From: Acanthaster planci | Lineage: Eukaryota > Echinodermata > Asteroidea > Valvatida > Acanthasteridae | NCBI RefSeq assembly: GCF_001949145.1 | Contig: NW_019091522.1 | Span: 205,048 to 269,047 of the forward strand | Direction: 5' to 3' | Length of the DNA: 64,000 nt | Part shown: positions 10,264 through 24,500 of the stretch, piece by piece | How positions within the stretch are numbered: the first letter of the stretch is position 1 | Layout of the letters: each line of letters opens with the position of its first letter | Program-made: the position numbers and the translations under genes | The notes under the pieces: model-generated | What the model was told of the DNA's origin: nothing | Database searches by the model: none | The model's input: the letters and a program-made list of their open reading frames with translations, nothing else

Positions 10264-13200
10264 CAGTCACATACATTTAAATCATAATGCCATTGAACTG
10301 AGTGATTGCAAGATACCGAATGGTAAGGAATTGCTTGAAACTCTACTCCATTGGTTTTGAAACTAAAACAAGCATGTATTATACTGTTATATATATATTT
10401 TTTTTATTTATTTTGAATGGCAGTGAATGTGTTTTTGAAATACATGTATTTCGAAAGACCAAATTTAAAGCATTGGTGAAAGTTGACTGGTCCGTACGCT
10501 TCCGGAATTTCAGACTTTATTTTAAGATTTTTTTCAGAACAGTATTTTCCAATCCGAATATCATTTTCATATCATGTAAAATTAGTGAAATAATTCCCGT
10601 TGTGAATTAAGAAGTGTTGCGTTGTAATGCTTTTTAACACAAACCTTCGTCAACATGGAAATCGACAAAGAAATCGTGATGATTAAAAGAAACCCGCAGA
10701 ATCCTCTTCAAAAGTGGTGTGGACATTTTCACACAGTTGTCTTCGAATGTTTACATGTTCCAATCAACATGAAAGCTCACAATTGGCTGGGTGCTCTATT
10801 TGCCCGGGTATTGATCAAAGCTTGGTTGCCTCCGCTGTGCACTTTGGAAACCTCAACACGGTGCATGTACGGTTCCATTCACAATGCTTTGTGTTGATTT
10901 GCGAGAGGTCAAAGGTTATCTCGGGTGGATCAAACTTTGAAATTCCTCGTGTTAAAATTTGACGGCGTTCTATAAAATGACTGGTCGTTTTCCTGTTTGC
11001 TGGCTATAGCTGTGCAAACGGGAATTTTCTGGGAACCATCGGAGATGGTGGAGTAAAAGATGTACCTTTTTCGGTTGGTTGAGTTTTTCAACGTGTTTGT
11101 AGTTGTATTGTTGTTATGGTTTGGGTACAATGTACAGTGACCGACCTTGGGTGTGTAATCCGTTCACTAAGTGTACTTCGTGTTTACTTGCCCCATGAAG
11201 GCTGCAGCATTAGTACAGAGGAGGTCTGATTCGCTCTCAATTCAAAGGAACCCTGACGACAATTAAACAGGAGCTTTTTGAGACACCTTTATTCCAGATG
11301 ATGAGTTTTATTACTCTGATACACTTTCCTGGGAGTAATTGCGCAGTCGCAGTAGGACAATATTCAGAGTTTTACAACAGTGGATTTATTCTTGAATGAC
11401 AGTTCGATAACCATCGTTTATATTCTGACCACAGACTTCTATTAGACTGGAGCTATGAAATTTGAAGTCCAAGATTAAATTTACAACAGGTACAAATGTA
11501 GGATCACGGTCAGAAAAAGCCTACCTTATTTGTGTCTTTATGGAAGCCCGAGGCAGAACTTAATTCTTTTAAGAACAAGATGAACTTGTTGCCATTTTTG
11601 TCCAAATATTATTGATATAGGTGTACCTTCATGTAGATCAAATTTGGAAAACCAAACAGTATTCAATAAGACTATGAAATGTGCTACTTGTCTTTAAATC
11701 TACCTTGTACCAGCATAGGTCTTCGCTTCAGTTAACTTATACGTGTGCTCACATGCTCGCATTTTTGTGCTTGCTGTGCACACTAGAAACCACTTTCGTA
11801 AACCTTATTACTTTATGCATTGCAGAATGTGATTTTTACCTTGAGACCTCGTGAAAAAAATATGATTTAGATTTCAATTTAATGGAAAATAATCACATTT
11901 CATACTGTTTCTGTCTTTTTAGTTGAAACTGGCATCAGGGAGAAATGATCTAGAATTTGCGATCGTAAATATCGTCAGGCCTTTAGGACAGACTCACCAA
12001 AAGAAAGGTATTGTAAGTCGTTTTAGTACCCCCAGACTCTTTAGAATTAATCTCACAATTGTACAATGGCATATGTGAGAAAAAAAGAAAAATGCAGTAA
12101 CTTTGTGTAATCGAACGTCCAGTTGTGGTTTGCCAATCTGTGCGATTACAGTTTATTTGCTTTACTTATGGTAACTGCAAAGTATACATTATTTTCATGT
12201 TTGATACCAACTTCTTCCAATATTTAATTTTGCAATTTTTATATCAATTGTAACCATACGATGAACATTTTGTATGCCTAGGGTATCATTGGTTCAACGT
12301 TTGAATGAAGAACCCTTTTGTACTTAATTTGTAGACCTAAGGAAAAATTTAACTAAATATCGAAAAGTACTTAAATTATATAAAAACGGTAACGTTTTTT
12401 CTTGAAAACATTCTTGTAGTTGGTGCTCCGTCTTTTGCTTGTGCTTGTAAATTTGTGCCGAGCCATTTAGTTCCTTTGAGAGCTGTGTCTGCATTTAATC
12501 ATTTAGTAGAGATATCACTGTAAAACAAAAGCTGCAAACGTGACCAGGAAATTTAGGCGAAGTCTCGTATAAGTTCCCTGTCATATGAAACTTACTTGGC
12601 TTTCTGGACTGGTCAGTTGTGGACACCAACCTTCTCACCATACTTATACGTTCTCAGCACATACATGCGCACTGTGGTCATGGGGACTTTTTCTTCCAGA
12701 AATGCCTGCCACCCTTATGTACTTACAGGAGGGAAAACGAATCTACGAAACTTGTAATAAACTCAGGCATACATGGAAAAACTGCACGGTGTACATGTAC
12801 TTGCATTTGGACGTGCTCAAACCACAGTGGTTGAAATTACCATCGTACGATATTATACACAAATCTAAAGTTTTACATGATTTGTGTATTGTACCTGGGA
12901 GGTGGCTTAGAATACGTGTGGCTGTGTTATGATCGCGGCAAGGATGGATGCACAGTAAGAATATCAATTACCAGATCGTGTGTTTGGTGATCGTTAAAAA
13001 ACCTTGAGGTGTGAAACACCGTCGGCACGCCCCTTCAGAAAAGCATCCGTTGATACTCGTTTCGTCACAACATCATCGACTCTTTAAACATCTCCCCATC
13101 CTCTTCTTTCTCACTAGGATGATTACCCTAGGTGAGAAAAGTGGGTAGATGAGAGAGCGAGTGACGGGTTGATACTTGTAAATTAAGCTTCGCCTCCGGC

Positions 13201-16200
13201 AACAAGTTATAAAGATTTTTTATTCTTTGAGCACTGGTCTCTTGTTCGCTCACGTCTCCATGCTACTGAGGTATCGATTGCGTCCCCGTGTATCGATGCA
13301 CGAGTGCGGTACAGGTGAGCCAAGAACAGCTTGGTCTTATTGTCCGATGGGCATCGGTGAGGCCCCATTACACACAAAGCGGCTAATTTCGCCCCTTCAT
13401 GCTACTATCAATTTTTTCGACGGCACAGATGGCGTTCCCATCGATTTTTTTCGCCGTTGATTCTGTGGACATAAGCTTGGGGCAAATTCAACATAGTGCC
13501 TGAAGGAACCGTTGACATTGCTTTTTGGGCACAAAGTATGAACAAAATGAAGCTAAATATACAGGGAATTTGGAAAATGTTATATTTACATATGGTATAA
13601 TACATACCCCTTGCGTATTTGGTCAAGTAAACAGTCATTTTGGAACACTTTAGATTCCCGAGAGTTTTAATGCAGGTAAGTTTACTGTGGAATCGTTCGT
13701 CAAGCGCATGTCATTGATCATGAGCTTTTAAGTTGTGACGTTACACCCTCCCAAACTGGAATAAATACTCAAAATGCCTCTCATGCAGATTCCCCGTGAT
13801 TAAAAAAGTAAGAAGACTCAAAATTGGGAATTATTGCTGCGGTCAAATCCAATTAGCTCATTGAAATTGTCTAGGAAAATCTGTCTTGGATAATTACATG
13901 AATAGAAAGATCTTGTTGTCTTTGGCCTCTCAAATATTGAAGTGTTTGAACAGTAGGGAAAAAAGATCGAAGTTTGGTTCTGCTCAATTGAATTATAATG
14001 CGCCATTTCGTTTGGGTAACCTTTCCCCATTACATTTGTCTGGATACTTCCTGACATCAGTGACTACAGACCATCATGGTAGTTGCCTAATAAGATGTTT
14101 CTATACATCGACCGATAGTTATTTTTATTTTTCCAGAGAATGTTGTTTGCTTTACACCTCAAGTTTTGTGGTTTCTCCCTAAAGTCTTCCACTGTGCAGG
14201 CTTCATGGAGACACTGGAGCGCGCATTGAATCTTACCAAACCTCATCCCGTGTGCTCCTTTTCTTGCCTCCCAAGTCACCTTGTTTCCCCACAGAGCAGC
14301 GGCCATTGTTTCCCGGGGTGGCTTCGGGCGCCGACCTTGAATTGTCGCTGATGGAATGTAGACTAGATTTTTAATGGACTAAACTGCGCTTCCTCCTGCG
14401 TGAAACACGGCTTAAGCTTGCCCGAAGTACATGTATTTCCGAGACGGTGCGGCTTTCTACTTGTAAGCAGTGTGGAAAGACTGCTTGATGCAGTCTGTAT
14501 TTAGCTTCAACTGTAGCTTTCATGGTACCGAAAGTAGCTGGTGGATCAAATCGTTGGTATTGCCGGCGATCCAAAGTAGATGGGCCCATGTCTCACCTGT
14601 AAATATTTGGTAGAGCTGACGATTATAAAGCTTGACCATCCCCAATTTTTAAAGTATATTTTTAGTGATATCATATATCAAAGTTGCTGCTCCCTTTTAT
14701 AATAATTCCTTGTTGATTGCAGCAGAATGCACCTTAAATCATCTAATGTTTTCAAAATGTTCTCATAGAGCAAGGTCCTTATTGAATGCTGATCCTACTT
14801 GTTTTCAATGTTAGTGCCCCCGTCAAATACAATTATAATCAGCAGATATGTTTCTATGCATTGTAGAGAGAAGGATTGGTGTGGTGTGATGGTAAACGAG
14901 GGACGACAAGAGTATGTCTCCCACAAAAGGGTTTCAGAGTTTTGTCACTCTCATAAAGGTGTGAAATAATATAGACTTATTTCAAGTTATCAGAAGGGTT
15001 TAAATGAGTCCCGGACCCAAACTTTCGAACATTTTTCATAGGCTAATCCTTCAGAGAAAATAGGTGAGTCCATTTAGAGCAAGTGTCTACAGAAATGAAG
15101 TTATGGATTTTTTGTGTTTGCCCTGCCACTTTCAGAACCACGCTAGCACAAACTGAGTAAAGATGCATCTGAAACTGCGGCTTAAAACACCACTGCTTGC
15201 AGTGTCAGAAATTTGCAGAGGACAGCATAACTCGTAAGTGTAACCAGGCTTCGCACGCTTGTTTTTACTTATTGTTAGTTCACCACTGAAAAACAAGTGC
15301 TTCGGTAAATGGTCAAGCCCAAACGTGAGCATTGCTGTTCGATTTTGAAATCACTGTATGCACCTACAGCTTCTAAAATGGTCCTGCTCAAAAAAATTGC
15401 TCATCGCACCACTGAGTTCCGGCAGTTTGTTCAGCGACGTGTCTTGCTGTTTTAGTCTGTCGCTTGCCGTGTGGTGAGCCTTTCAGCATTTGCCATAAAA
15501 TATTCCAAAGCAAATCCTGGCCAGAACAGGGAGACTAAAGCCCTCATTCAACCTCCAAATCCAATCTTGAATGTATGATTGACGGTTGGGTCTCCACTGG
15601 CTGTGACGACACACTACGGCTTTTGTCTGGCTCCCCATTTCATAATTTCATGGAGTTTCTTTTTCCCTTTTAAGAACGTGGTGTCAGAGGTCACTGCGAG
15701 CTTTTGAGGGAAGGCATTAGATATTCCCCCTCTTTTTCGCTCAACGAATCCAATTCTACTGTTCCTGTGTATAGACGCTTTGCCATATGGCTTAGGGGCC
15801 CAGAGCGTTTTCACTGAAGTACCTGTAGCACACAAAAGGAACTTGGTTCCAGTAACAACCGCTGTGGAACGTATTTGTGAGAACTTTACTCGTGGCCACG
15901 TTCAAGTTTGATAGGAGTCTGGGAAAATATGCTTCAGACTCCAGATGGACCAAATCGAAAACTAGCAAACAGTAAGATAACCTGGAATTTCGAAGCTCCG
16001 TCTTCAGTATTAAACAGCATGTTGTTTGCTGGTATTTTCCTCTTTTAAAGATATGTACCAGAGACGAATGCTAACAATGATCATTATATTATGCTTTCTG
16101 AATGACGCTTGCCAATTTTGTTACTGTCCAGCAACTTTTTCTACTTCTAGTTATTTCAACAATCGTAACTTTACTCCACAGTATCACACTAGTGTATACT

Positions 16201-18789
16201 TTTGTACACATTGTCATGTTGCGCATGAGAGGTTTTGTGAGCTTACAAATCACAATGCCCACGAGTACAATGTATCTGAATACATCATAAAAGGTTTCTT
16301 CTTGACTAAAAGTTTTCCATTTCCCATGTCGTGTAAATCCAACCATGTAAATCTGCCATGCAAGTATTTTTGAGTAGGATAGTGTAATACACGGACACAG
16401 CTTGGACGGGAAGCACAACATCGTAATTATGCATGTGTATCAAAATGAACTGCACACTTACGCCAGCGCACGGAAAGGGGAAATTCTTTGTTGTCAAGGC
16501 GATGAAACAATAATTTTTTTCCGGTTCGATGCTACTGCAGTCAGAAAGGATTTCATGATTCTGTTGACTTTTTCAAAATAGGGTATAACGGGCCGTTGTT
16601 TTTAGCACAGTTGGGTCTATTTTGGCATGTACAAGCAGCCATGCAGGACCCCACAAAACCACAAGCATCCAGCTCATGTTGTTAGAGCTAGGATAGTCCT
16701 GGAATTTCAAGTCACAATCATATCAATTTTTCACAGACCTCTAAATGTAAAGCAAATTAAATCTGTGCAATGGCCTCTCTCTCTTTTAAATATTTTGAAC
16801 TTATTTCACGGCAGGACAGAAAATTGTCATCAGCAGGGAACAGGAGTGTTAAATTCTAAACTTACTGGCACTTGGTTTCGATAAGAGTTTATTTAATTAT
16901 TCACTCAATAGGCCTAATAGTTAATACTTTATACTTACTTCAACATTCAAGCAGTTGAGGTAGGGAATAAATTAACTGACTACTCATCAGAGGGCTTAGT
17001 ATAGATGTTACAGACGAGAGGTTACATCCAAAATGAACTCGTCAATTTACTTTCATCAGAACATTATATATTTATATATACATATAAGTGGGTTGTATAC
17101 CACCCTTTAGTTGCAGGATAAACGGTCTTTTATGGTGTTCTTTTGCTGAACAAGAGGATGGTCTTAGTATTCACTTTTTGATTTGGTTGTATTTGACAAG
17201 TAGAGACAGGATATTGGGTTATTTAAGGTCTCAATATCTTAAAGGCTTTAGAATTTTTGTTTGTCATTGAACGGTTGACTTTGCCATGGAAGGACCATCA
17301 AATTGGAGTCACGCATCTGCCGCTTAGATACAATGAATGAAGAGAAAAAGAGAAAGCTTGACACATCGAAATTTGTGGGCGTGTAGTGTTGCAGAAGGAC
17401 GAAAGCGTCATATACTCCTCAATCACGCAAGACACGGAGTAGCTTCAATATGGAGCAAATTCAGTCTCAAGGGATCTGTCCATGTAATCCCTGGTTTGTA
17501 AAATGGCAGGTCCCCCACGCGATAGGGGAACAAGGGAAGAATGGAAACACTGCACAACTTGTTAACTCCAAGGCATTTCACGCATTATTCCCGCATTATC
17601 CTAGGCCAAACTACTTGGTCCTGTTGCCCATACTCTGCACCTTATCCTTTATGTCCCTTTTCACCACCGGAGTCACTCTTCTTTGCAACTGTTCCGGAAA
17701 CGGAAAACGAATCCCTTGTGAGCGGCCGGCCCTGCATAATGGGATGGACAGCGAGGACAAGGGCTTGCAATTGTTCCTTGTTGCACGGTTGAGATTTGGG
17801 CTGATGACACTCCAAACATTTTTCACGCTCAGTTGCGAGAGATCAAGAAATCTTACATTCAAGACAGAGGAGTTCGACGACAACAACCATCACCAATACA
17901 CGTTTTCTTTAGAAGCCAGATCGACGAAACCTGCCAATTCAAATAGAGTAACTGATTTACAAAAAGAGTGACTGGAAATATCAAATCTTCAAACCCGATG
18001 ATTTTTAAGGTTTTATGTGTGAACTAAACATTAACACGCATCTTTTTGGAAGCCGTAAAAGATTATGGTTTTTAAGAGAGCAATTGGTGTTAATCACTGG
18101 TACCACTCTATTTCTACAGCAATTCTCCTGTACTGACAACCTTACATGTTAGGAAACGTTGACAAATCGAAGCTTTGCAATTATACTGAATTTTGCGTCT
18201 CAAGGTTGTTACGGGCAGTAAGTGAACGTCCAGGTGCTGTATGTTTGAACATACTTGTGGTCTTCATGGCTGATTTACGCTTCGCAGAATGTTTTATGAG
18301 TTAATATGTTTGGATCGATCTAAGAGGTTAGTGTTGAGGAACCAACGTCACATTGGTGATGATTTCTGACGAGTCATTTTATCCAAAGGAATGATGTGCT
18401 TGATCGGCACACTGAACGTTTAAAATTATCTTATACAATGGACTTTCATTCTTTGGTTTCATTACGTATGTATCTAAATGGAGCTTTCACAATTCCAATG
18501 AAACACTAACAGTTATATCCATTTAAACTTCATAGATCCTACTAGCAAATTATAAATTTCATTTGTTGCTTTAAGAAACATTTTAAAACAATGAATATTG
18601 AGCTTGATGGTAACAGATACGGTTGTAAGTTTGACCACTAATAGAATTTCTCATTTCCATTCACACATGCAAGACTGGATATAAAAATCCGCAACAAAGT
18701 GCATGTGTTATTATTTCTGATAATAAAACGTGGGAATCTTCCAAGTGTTCATACAGCACTTAACCTCGTGAGATCAGGAGGAAACTTTA
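10264..18789. other. Intergenic, no recognisable gene
   Basis: AT-rich sequence without a recognisable exon, RNA gene or transposon protein. The longest open frame, 17450-17971 (+, 173 codons), has no family motif, and its length is about what chance gives over 64 kb in six frames. A somewhat CpG-richer patch lies at 13210-13480 with no assignable function. Confidence 0.5.
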
Positions 18790-18935
18790 GTGCAAAGATA
18801 TGTTGGATCCTCAGGCCATACGCTAATTTTGGTTGGGGAGGGTGTCGAACCTAGGTCACAGGTTTGAGAGGTGCAGTAAAAGTACCTGTTCACCTAACTT
18901 TGCTTACTTGATGCTCTGCGGCACCAACATCTAGT
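18790..18935 (-). mobile_element. tRNA-derived SINE (partial)
   Basis: On the - strand there is an A-box-like TTAGGTGAACAGG (18885-18897). A B box GGTTCGACACC (18841-18851) follows at tRNA-like spacing and matches the GGTTCGANNCC consensus exactly. The body continues to lower coordinates. It lies head-to-head with the SINE at 19045. Confidence 0.5.
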
Positions 18936-19044
18936 CACAAATCAACTGCCACTATTAAAGCGGGAGGAAAGGCTCTTGGCTTTAAGATTTCTAACCATTC
19001 AATGTACACCTAAGCTGATTTTTCAGTATTTGAACGTTTGTAAG

Positions 19045-19190
19045 GCTGGGGACTTGTGGCGAGGCTAGGTACTTGTAAATTCCGATTAATGGGTCTGGGG
19101 TTCGAGTCCACCTGCTGGTTTACATGCTATGTCCTGCAGGAGTAAAAGCATGATGGGGGTAAAGGCTGAATCGAGTAAAAATTTCAAAAG
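19045..19190 (+). mobile_element. tRNA-derived SINE (partial)
   Basis: An A-box-like TGGCGAGGCTAGG (19057-19069) is followed by a perfect B box GGTTCGAGTCC (19099-19109). The flanking arms do not form a tRNA acceptor stem, so I treat it as a SINE head. The 3' body boundary is uncertain. Confidence 0.5.
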
Positions 19191-21369
19191 CATTGGCAAG
19201 CATTAGAGTTTCACTTGGTTGTGATGGCAGTTTTTGTTTCACATAACAGTAAGTAGTCATTAAAATTTCAAATAAGCGTAAATCCAGTAGAAATCAGAAA
19301 GTGCGTTTACAAGGACTGAAACATAGAACTAGAAGCACCACGACCTGTCACATTACAGAAATATAAACCGAACTTCATAAAATTTGAAGATTTGTTCAGT
19401 TACGGTTCCAATGCATAAACATGACACTGATAAATATAGTAACGTCTTTTCTTATAATGCGTACAACGACCAATCATGGTAAAAATTAGTGGCACATACA
19501 AATTAATAACGTGTTAATGCACCGCAGAGTCAAATAACTTGTATTGTGTGCTGAAGCCGCGATCACGTCTGCACTTCTATTGTCCAGACTAATCTACAAT
19601 CCATGGCATAAGGTCTGTATAGCTCCAGGCTGAGATCACTTATTCCAGCACTAAAGTCACGGCCTCGCAGCTACAACTGTTCTCTGAACTATAACCCTCT
19701 TTTCACAATCCAAAATCTGGCCCTTGGGCCCCCACACAGAGTGACCCTTTCCCAACACCGCGCGCTGTACCCGGAGGATTTTTTTGGGTCACCCCTTGGC
19801 TTGCCGCGCGCGCAGCCGCGTTGGTGGGTAAGAAAAAAAGTTGCCCAGGTAAAAGTCACACGAGTACTGGGATTTTTCCAACAAAGGGACACTGAATTCC
19901 ATTAGGCCCTTCTGTTTGCCGGCTATTGAAATTTAGATACTGTGACGGGTCACACAGAGTGCAAAGAGAAAGAAATGCCATTTACTTTCGGTCTCTATAG
20001 TTGCGGTTTCCCGATAAAGCCACTCGGTACTAGGATTTATGCTATATTGTACATGTACGTCTTGCAGACGTCATGGTGTGGTTTCGTTTTCAATTGTAGG
20101 ATTTCATTTTGAGGGCGCTGTTACTGCATGCCTTTTACTAGGCTTTTAAAGTTAAAACGACGATAGTTGTTATTTTCTCTTGCCATTCATTGACGTTGAG
20201 TTTTCAAAAGGGTTCTTTCTGTTTCCTTTTTTTTCGAGAGACGCGGAATATCTCCCAGGTAGAGCACCTGAGAGAATGGCACAAGGCCAAAAGCCCAATC
20301 CAAAAATAGTGGGAATATTCCGGTCACTTTGAATTGTGGTGATTCGCAACAGCTGGTAAGGCTCGCAATAGCAAAACGTAATGACCTTACAATATTTATA
20401 AAAAATATTCCAGCCTCTTATTACATAAACTGCTATACCAGCCACTGACAGTTTAATGCTTAAAATGTCAATCAGGCCCTTGCAGAGGAGACTATGATTT
20501 GTGTGCATGTTCTATTCTATCCTGCAAACCTTCTCGTCTTTCTTTTTTTCAGGCGTAAGCATAACCTTTCAGTCATACACGTTGCTCAAACGTCCAAATA
20601 CAAGTCTAATGTGGGGCTAAGTAGTAACTAAATTTTGTTGACAAAACGCTATAGACCTTTGGCCGAGTGGACCACTATTCCAGTTGGAGTTGACTAGGGT
20701 GGGAAAATATAAACATGTCAATGAATGGTGAACCAACCTGTCTTTATGCAGGGAGAATGTGGCACGTAAAGACCGTGACACGGACAACTTAATTACACCG
20801 TATGCTTGTCCTTTTTTCTCTTTGAAAAGTGAAGCTCACGGCTTATCACGAAACTAGCATGAGTTATAGAATTCCTTGTACCTGGCAATAGAAAGTCCAC
20901 TTTATTCACTTGGAATCTACCGTAATTTTACTTTCTTGTTGAAAACATCTCGTTCCCATCCGTTTTACATTTTTTTTCTGTTTATGAAATTCCCAGTTGT
21001 TACCAGATTACTACAACCGAGTTATTGTTTGGTGCGAATATAAACAGAAATGTGTCAAAACCGTATCGCCAGGAAACTGACATTAAAACTGGCTCCATCG
21101 AAACAACTGTAATCTGTGTTAAGACTTTAACCGCCACAAACTTAACAGCGAGGCGAGACGAGCTAAGTGGTTGTCCTTAGAAATAACACAAAACCTGGAA
21201 AAGGACTAAGTTTCATTGGTTTCATTTGACATGACAATGTTTAGGTTGCATGTTCTGTAACTGTTGATGTTGTTTTGTTTTAATGGCGCTTTCAGCTACC
21301 GGTACTCAGGTTATTTGCGCCAGTAACTTTACGTTTATTCTTAACCTTTATTAATCAGCATCACATTGC
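19191..21369. other. Intergenic, no recognisable gene
   Basis: No recognisable exon. A CpG-rich patch at about 19700-19850 contains GCGCGCGCAGCCGCG-type sequence without a gene signature. The rest is unstructured AT-rich DNA. Confidence 0.5.
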
Positions 21370-21555
21370 AGGGTTGCCAAGAAGATCCAATTTAGAGGCA
21401 AGAGGAAATCGGTGTACCAGGAGAAAACCTGCGAGAGCGAGTATGGACTTGAAAACCAAATGCACCTAAAGCCTGGGCCAAGCCGGGACTCGAACCCGGG
21501 CCTCATTGGTGCAAAGCGAGGAAAGAACCGCTACGCTAACCCGTTCACCCGCGTT
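21370..21555 (-). mobile_element. tRNA-derived SINE
   Basis: On the - strand the A box TTAGCGTAGCGG (21528-21539) and B box GGTTCGAGTCC (21486-21496) are both excellent, and CCGGG/CCCGG closes the T arm. The expected acceptor stem does not pair. The body with CATTTGGTTTTCAAGTCC resembles the SINE at 1838-2003. I therefore read it as a fairly young SINE head and not a tRNA gene. Confidence 0.7.
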
Positions 21556-24500
21556 CTGTAATTTGGCACGCTCCAAGTATATATTAAAGACGTGTGCTGT
21601 CCATCTCGAACGTTACCGATATATCAGGAATGCCGTTCATCTGCCACTTAACATTATATATCCTTTAGAATGATCGCAACCAACGGAAATTCCCTTTCCA
21701 TCCAAAAACATGGTTTTAACGAAGTTGCCGGACCCCCACCGCACCTGCATTGCATAGAAGGTTGTGAATGATGAGGTTAAGATCGCTGCAACCATCTGTG
21801 CTACAACATGCTAAGGAGAAGGCTATCTCAAAGTCTGAATGAAGTCCGGTACTTAGAGAAGTCAGTTGGGTGTTTTGTTGTTTATTCGTGTTTCCTTTTT
21901 TTTCCTTCTTTTTTTGCAGTTATGTCGTAAAAGATTAGGATGTCGTAAAAAACCGATCAAGATAATGTACTAGTTCCTTTAAGAAATAAAACCAAAGCAA
22001 CATTAATAAGTGGTAAAAATGTTGTATTTCTAATCAGAGAAGGAAGCCTAGTACCATGCTCCGATTACTTTAAAGTTTAGATTATATGGCCTTGTCAGCG
22101 TGTATGATCGCAAACAATAAGCACCTTGGTTGGATACAGCCATTTAGACTTCATATTTTTTTCCTTGATCAGACCTTTGTGGTTACTTCAAACATACAAA
22201 TTGTCAAAATGGTTTCTATACACTTAGAGAGTTTGATAGAGCTTTGGGGTAAGAAATATGATTGACTCATTTGGTTTCAAAATGCTCTCAACTGTTTCTC
22301 AGAAGCAAGATCGTCCACTTGGTGTTTTCACTGTTTCCGCTTAATGGAGAAGATCAATTTTTCTTGGAACACATTTTGATCCGCCAATCTTTTGCTTTAT
22401 TCGTCGTGTGTGGTTTGTTTGCCCTATCTTTTTATTTGTTAAGAATATCATTTACAAAAGTGTTCATTTACCACAGACAATAACCCAAGCTTTAGTAGTA
22501 CGTTTTAAAAGAGGCCTTAGAAGAAATCGTTAAATTCTCTTGATCTGACACTGAGTAAAATCATGGTTAAATTTCCGAAGAGAGGAAAAAGACCAGCTTT
22601 CAATCTGTCACTCTTTTGTGCTGCATTTCGCCGAGATCGAAGGCTGCCGAACTCGTTCAAAGGATTGGATGAAAAAGAGGGACCATCTGTCAAATTTATC
22701 TATACAGCAAATATTGGCATTCAAACCACGGCTTTCCCGAAAAGCTTTTTGTTTGGTGCACACTTTATTGTCCACAGCCTCAGGATTGTGAGTTCCTTAA
22801 GAATCCGATTACATTGCCAATGAATCATAGGTTGCATGTAAAACTTAAATAATACAATACTGGCCTGATAGCCGTTGCATGTTTTGAAACCTGTGCGTTA
22901 AAGGGAGAATCGTTTTTACGATTACCTGATGTTTCGCAGGAGTTTCTGTAAAATGGCAAATTTGTAGAAGGAGACTTTGTTAATTATTACCTAAATGTAT
23001 GCCTGCGCAAAGAGCACACTCAACAGCTCATTATTTATGCTGATCATATTCGGGCATTTTGTGGGATCGATATCTAAGTATCGACAAGCCTGATGGTTTA
23101 AAATAGGTGAAACACTTTGACAACTTAATTAGGGTGGCTTTTTCATAATAATGATAACGTTAATGTTCCTGATTTTTTATTTTTCAGTTCGGGATTTAAA
23201 ATGAAAATTCTTTATCTTTTGCAAAATCGCATTTAACGTTCAGTTTCGTACAGGAAAACTCTCCTTTCAAATCAACCTTCAAATCAAAGTGTTCCTTTTT
23301 TGCAGTAATAGAAACCATGGTCAACTATCCGTTAAAACTCGGGAAATTCATCAAACACAACTCCTCTAGTGGATAAGTCTGGAGGTAAACCCCCTCTTCT
23401 CTTTTCTGATCTCTTCAGGTTATGTGTAACCAATCTAGTTTATTGTTAAGATTGAATTTTTTTCTTGTTGACTTTCTCCTCCTACCAATGCCACCCGTCG
23501 ATTTTACATTTAAGACTCCCTTCAAGTTAATCACACACCTAATTATTGACCTTTAAACCTGCACAATCTGAGGAGTATGAGGCGCTATAATGGAAAGGTT
23601 AGCCAAGCACCACCACCACCACCTCCTGACCCACTGTTTGAGACACCACCATTTTTTTATTCATAGATCCATGTTTAACCCATCTTCCATCGGTATATCG
23701 AAGATCCGGTTTTTTTCACGATTGGCCCATCATACTAACCTATCGAGGGTTTGTTGGTTTACCAACAGTGACCATTTTGACGACCCTGGATCCATGAGTC
23801 ATCCGCGAGAGAGAGAGAGAAAAGGGGTCCCTGGATGGATCCTTTGTTCAGCTGTCACCACCCTATCAAAAATTCATAACCCATCGCTGGGCTCGCTTCA
23901 AGTTTACAAAGAAGCGAGCTGAGCGCGCGCCAGAGCTGTACTGCAGACTTCGGATATATTGAACGCTTTGGGCTTGTGTTTGCCACGTGGTGCGCGCGTC
24001 GAACACAATGTTAGCAGCCTGTTATTTTTAAGCTATACATGTAAATGATTTGTGGGGTTTACAGAATATCATTGTTGAAAGATACTGAAACTGTTCGAAC
24101 CGACAGCCGATTCTGACCACTCTCAATGTTCATTGGTTTCATCAATTTTTGAAGACCACATAAATCGAGACAAATTCCTGTTTGGTAAGCATTACCGGTT
24201 CCTCAAGTATTCATGTATTACTGAAATTTAAAAATATTGGCGGATGAAAGACTCACAGTGTCCTCAACCAGCTGGCATCATTCAACAGCTGCTTTCCACT
24301 TTTCTAGAGCATAAGGTTCCCAAGCGTAGAACCTTGTGAACAAATTACATGCTTTGCTGACTTGTCATGTTAGGACTCAGGTCTCAGGAATATTAACAAG
24401 TCTTTTTCCGGGAGTTTTGCCAATCTCCTCTTGATTCCATGTGAGAGCTCACAACGAGAATATTTGCTGAGTTCCTGCTACAAATTATGAAGCTCCTGAC

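Noticed and set aside
17450-17971. 173-codon ORF, the longest gap-free open frame in the window
   Set aside because: No family motif, no convincing splice context, and a length near what chance gives in six frames over 64 kb.
21486-21554. Candidate tRNA gene with good A and B boxes
   Set aside because: The T arm pairs, but the sequence at the head does not pair with the sequence after the T arm as an acceptor stem, and a SINE body follows.
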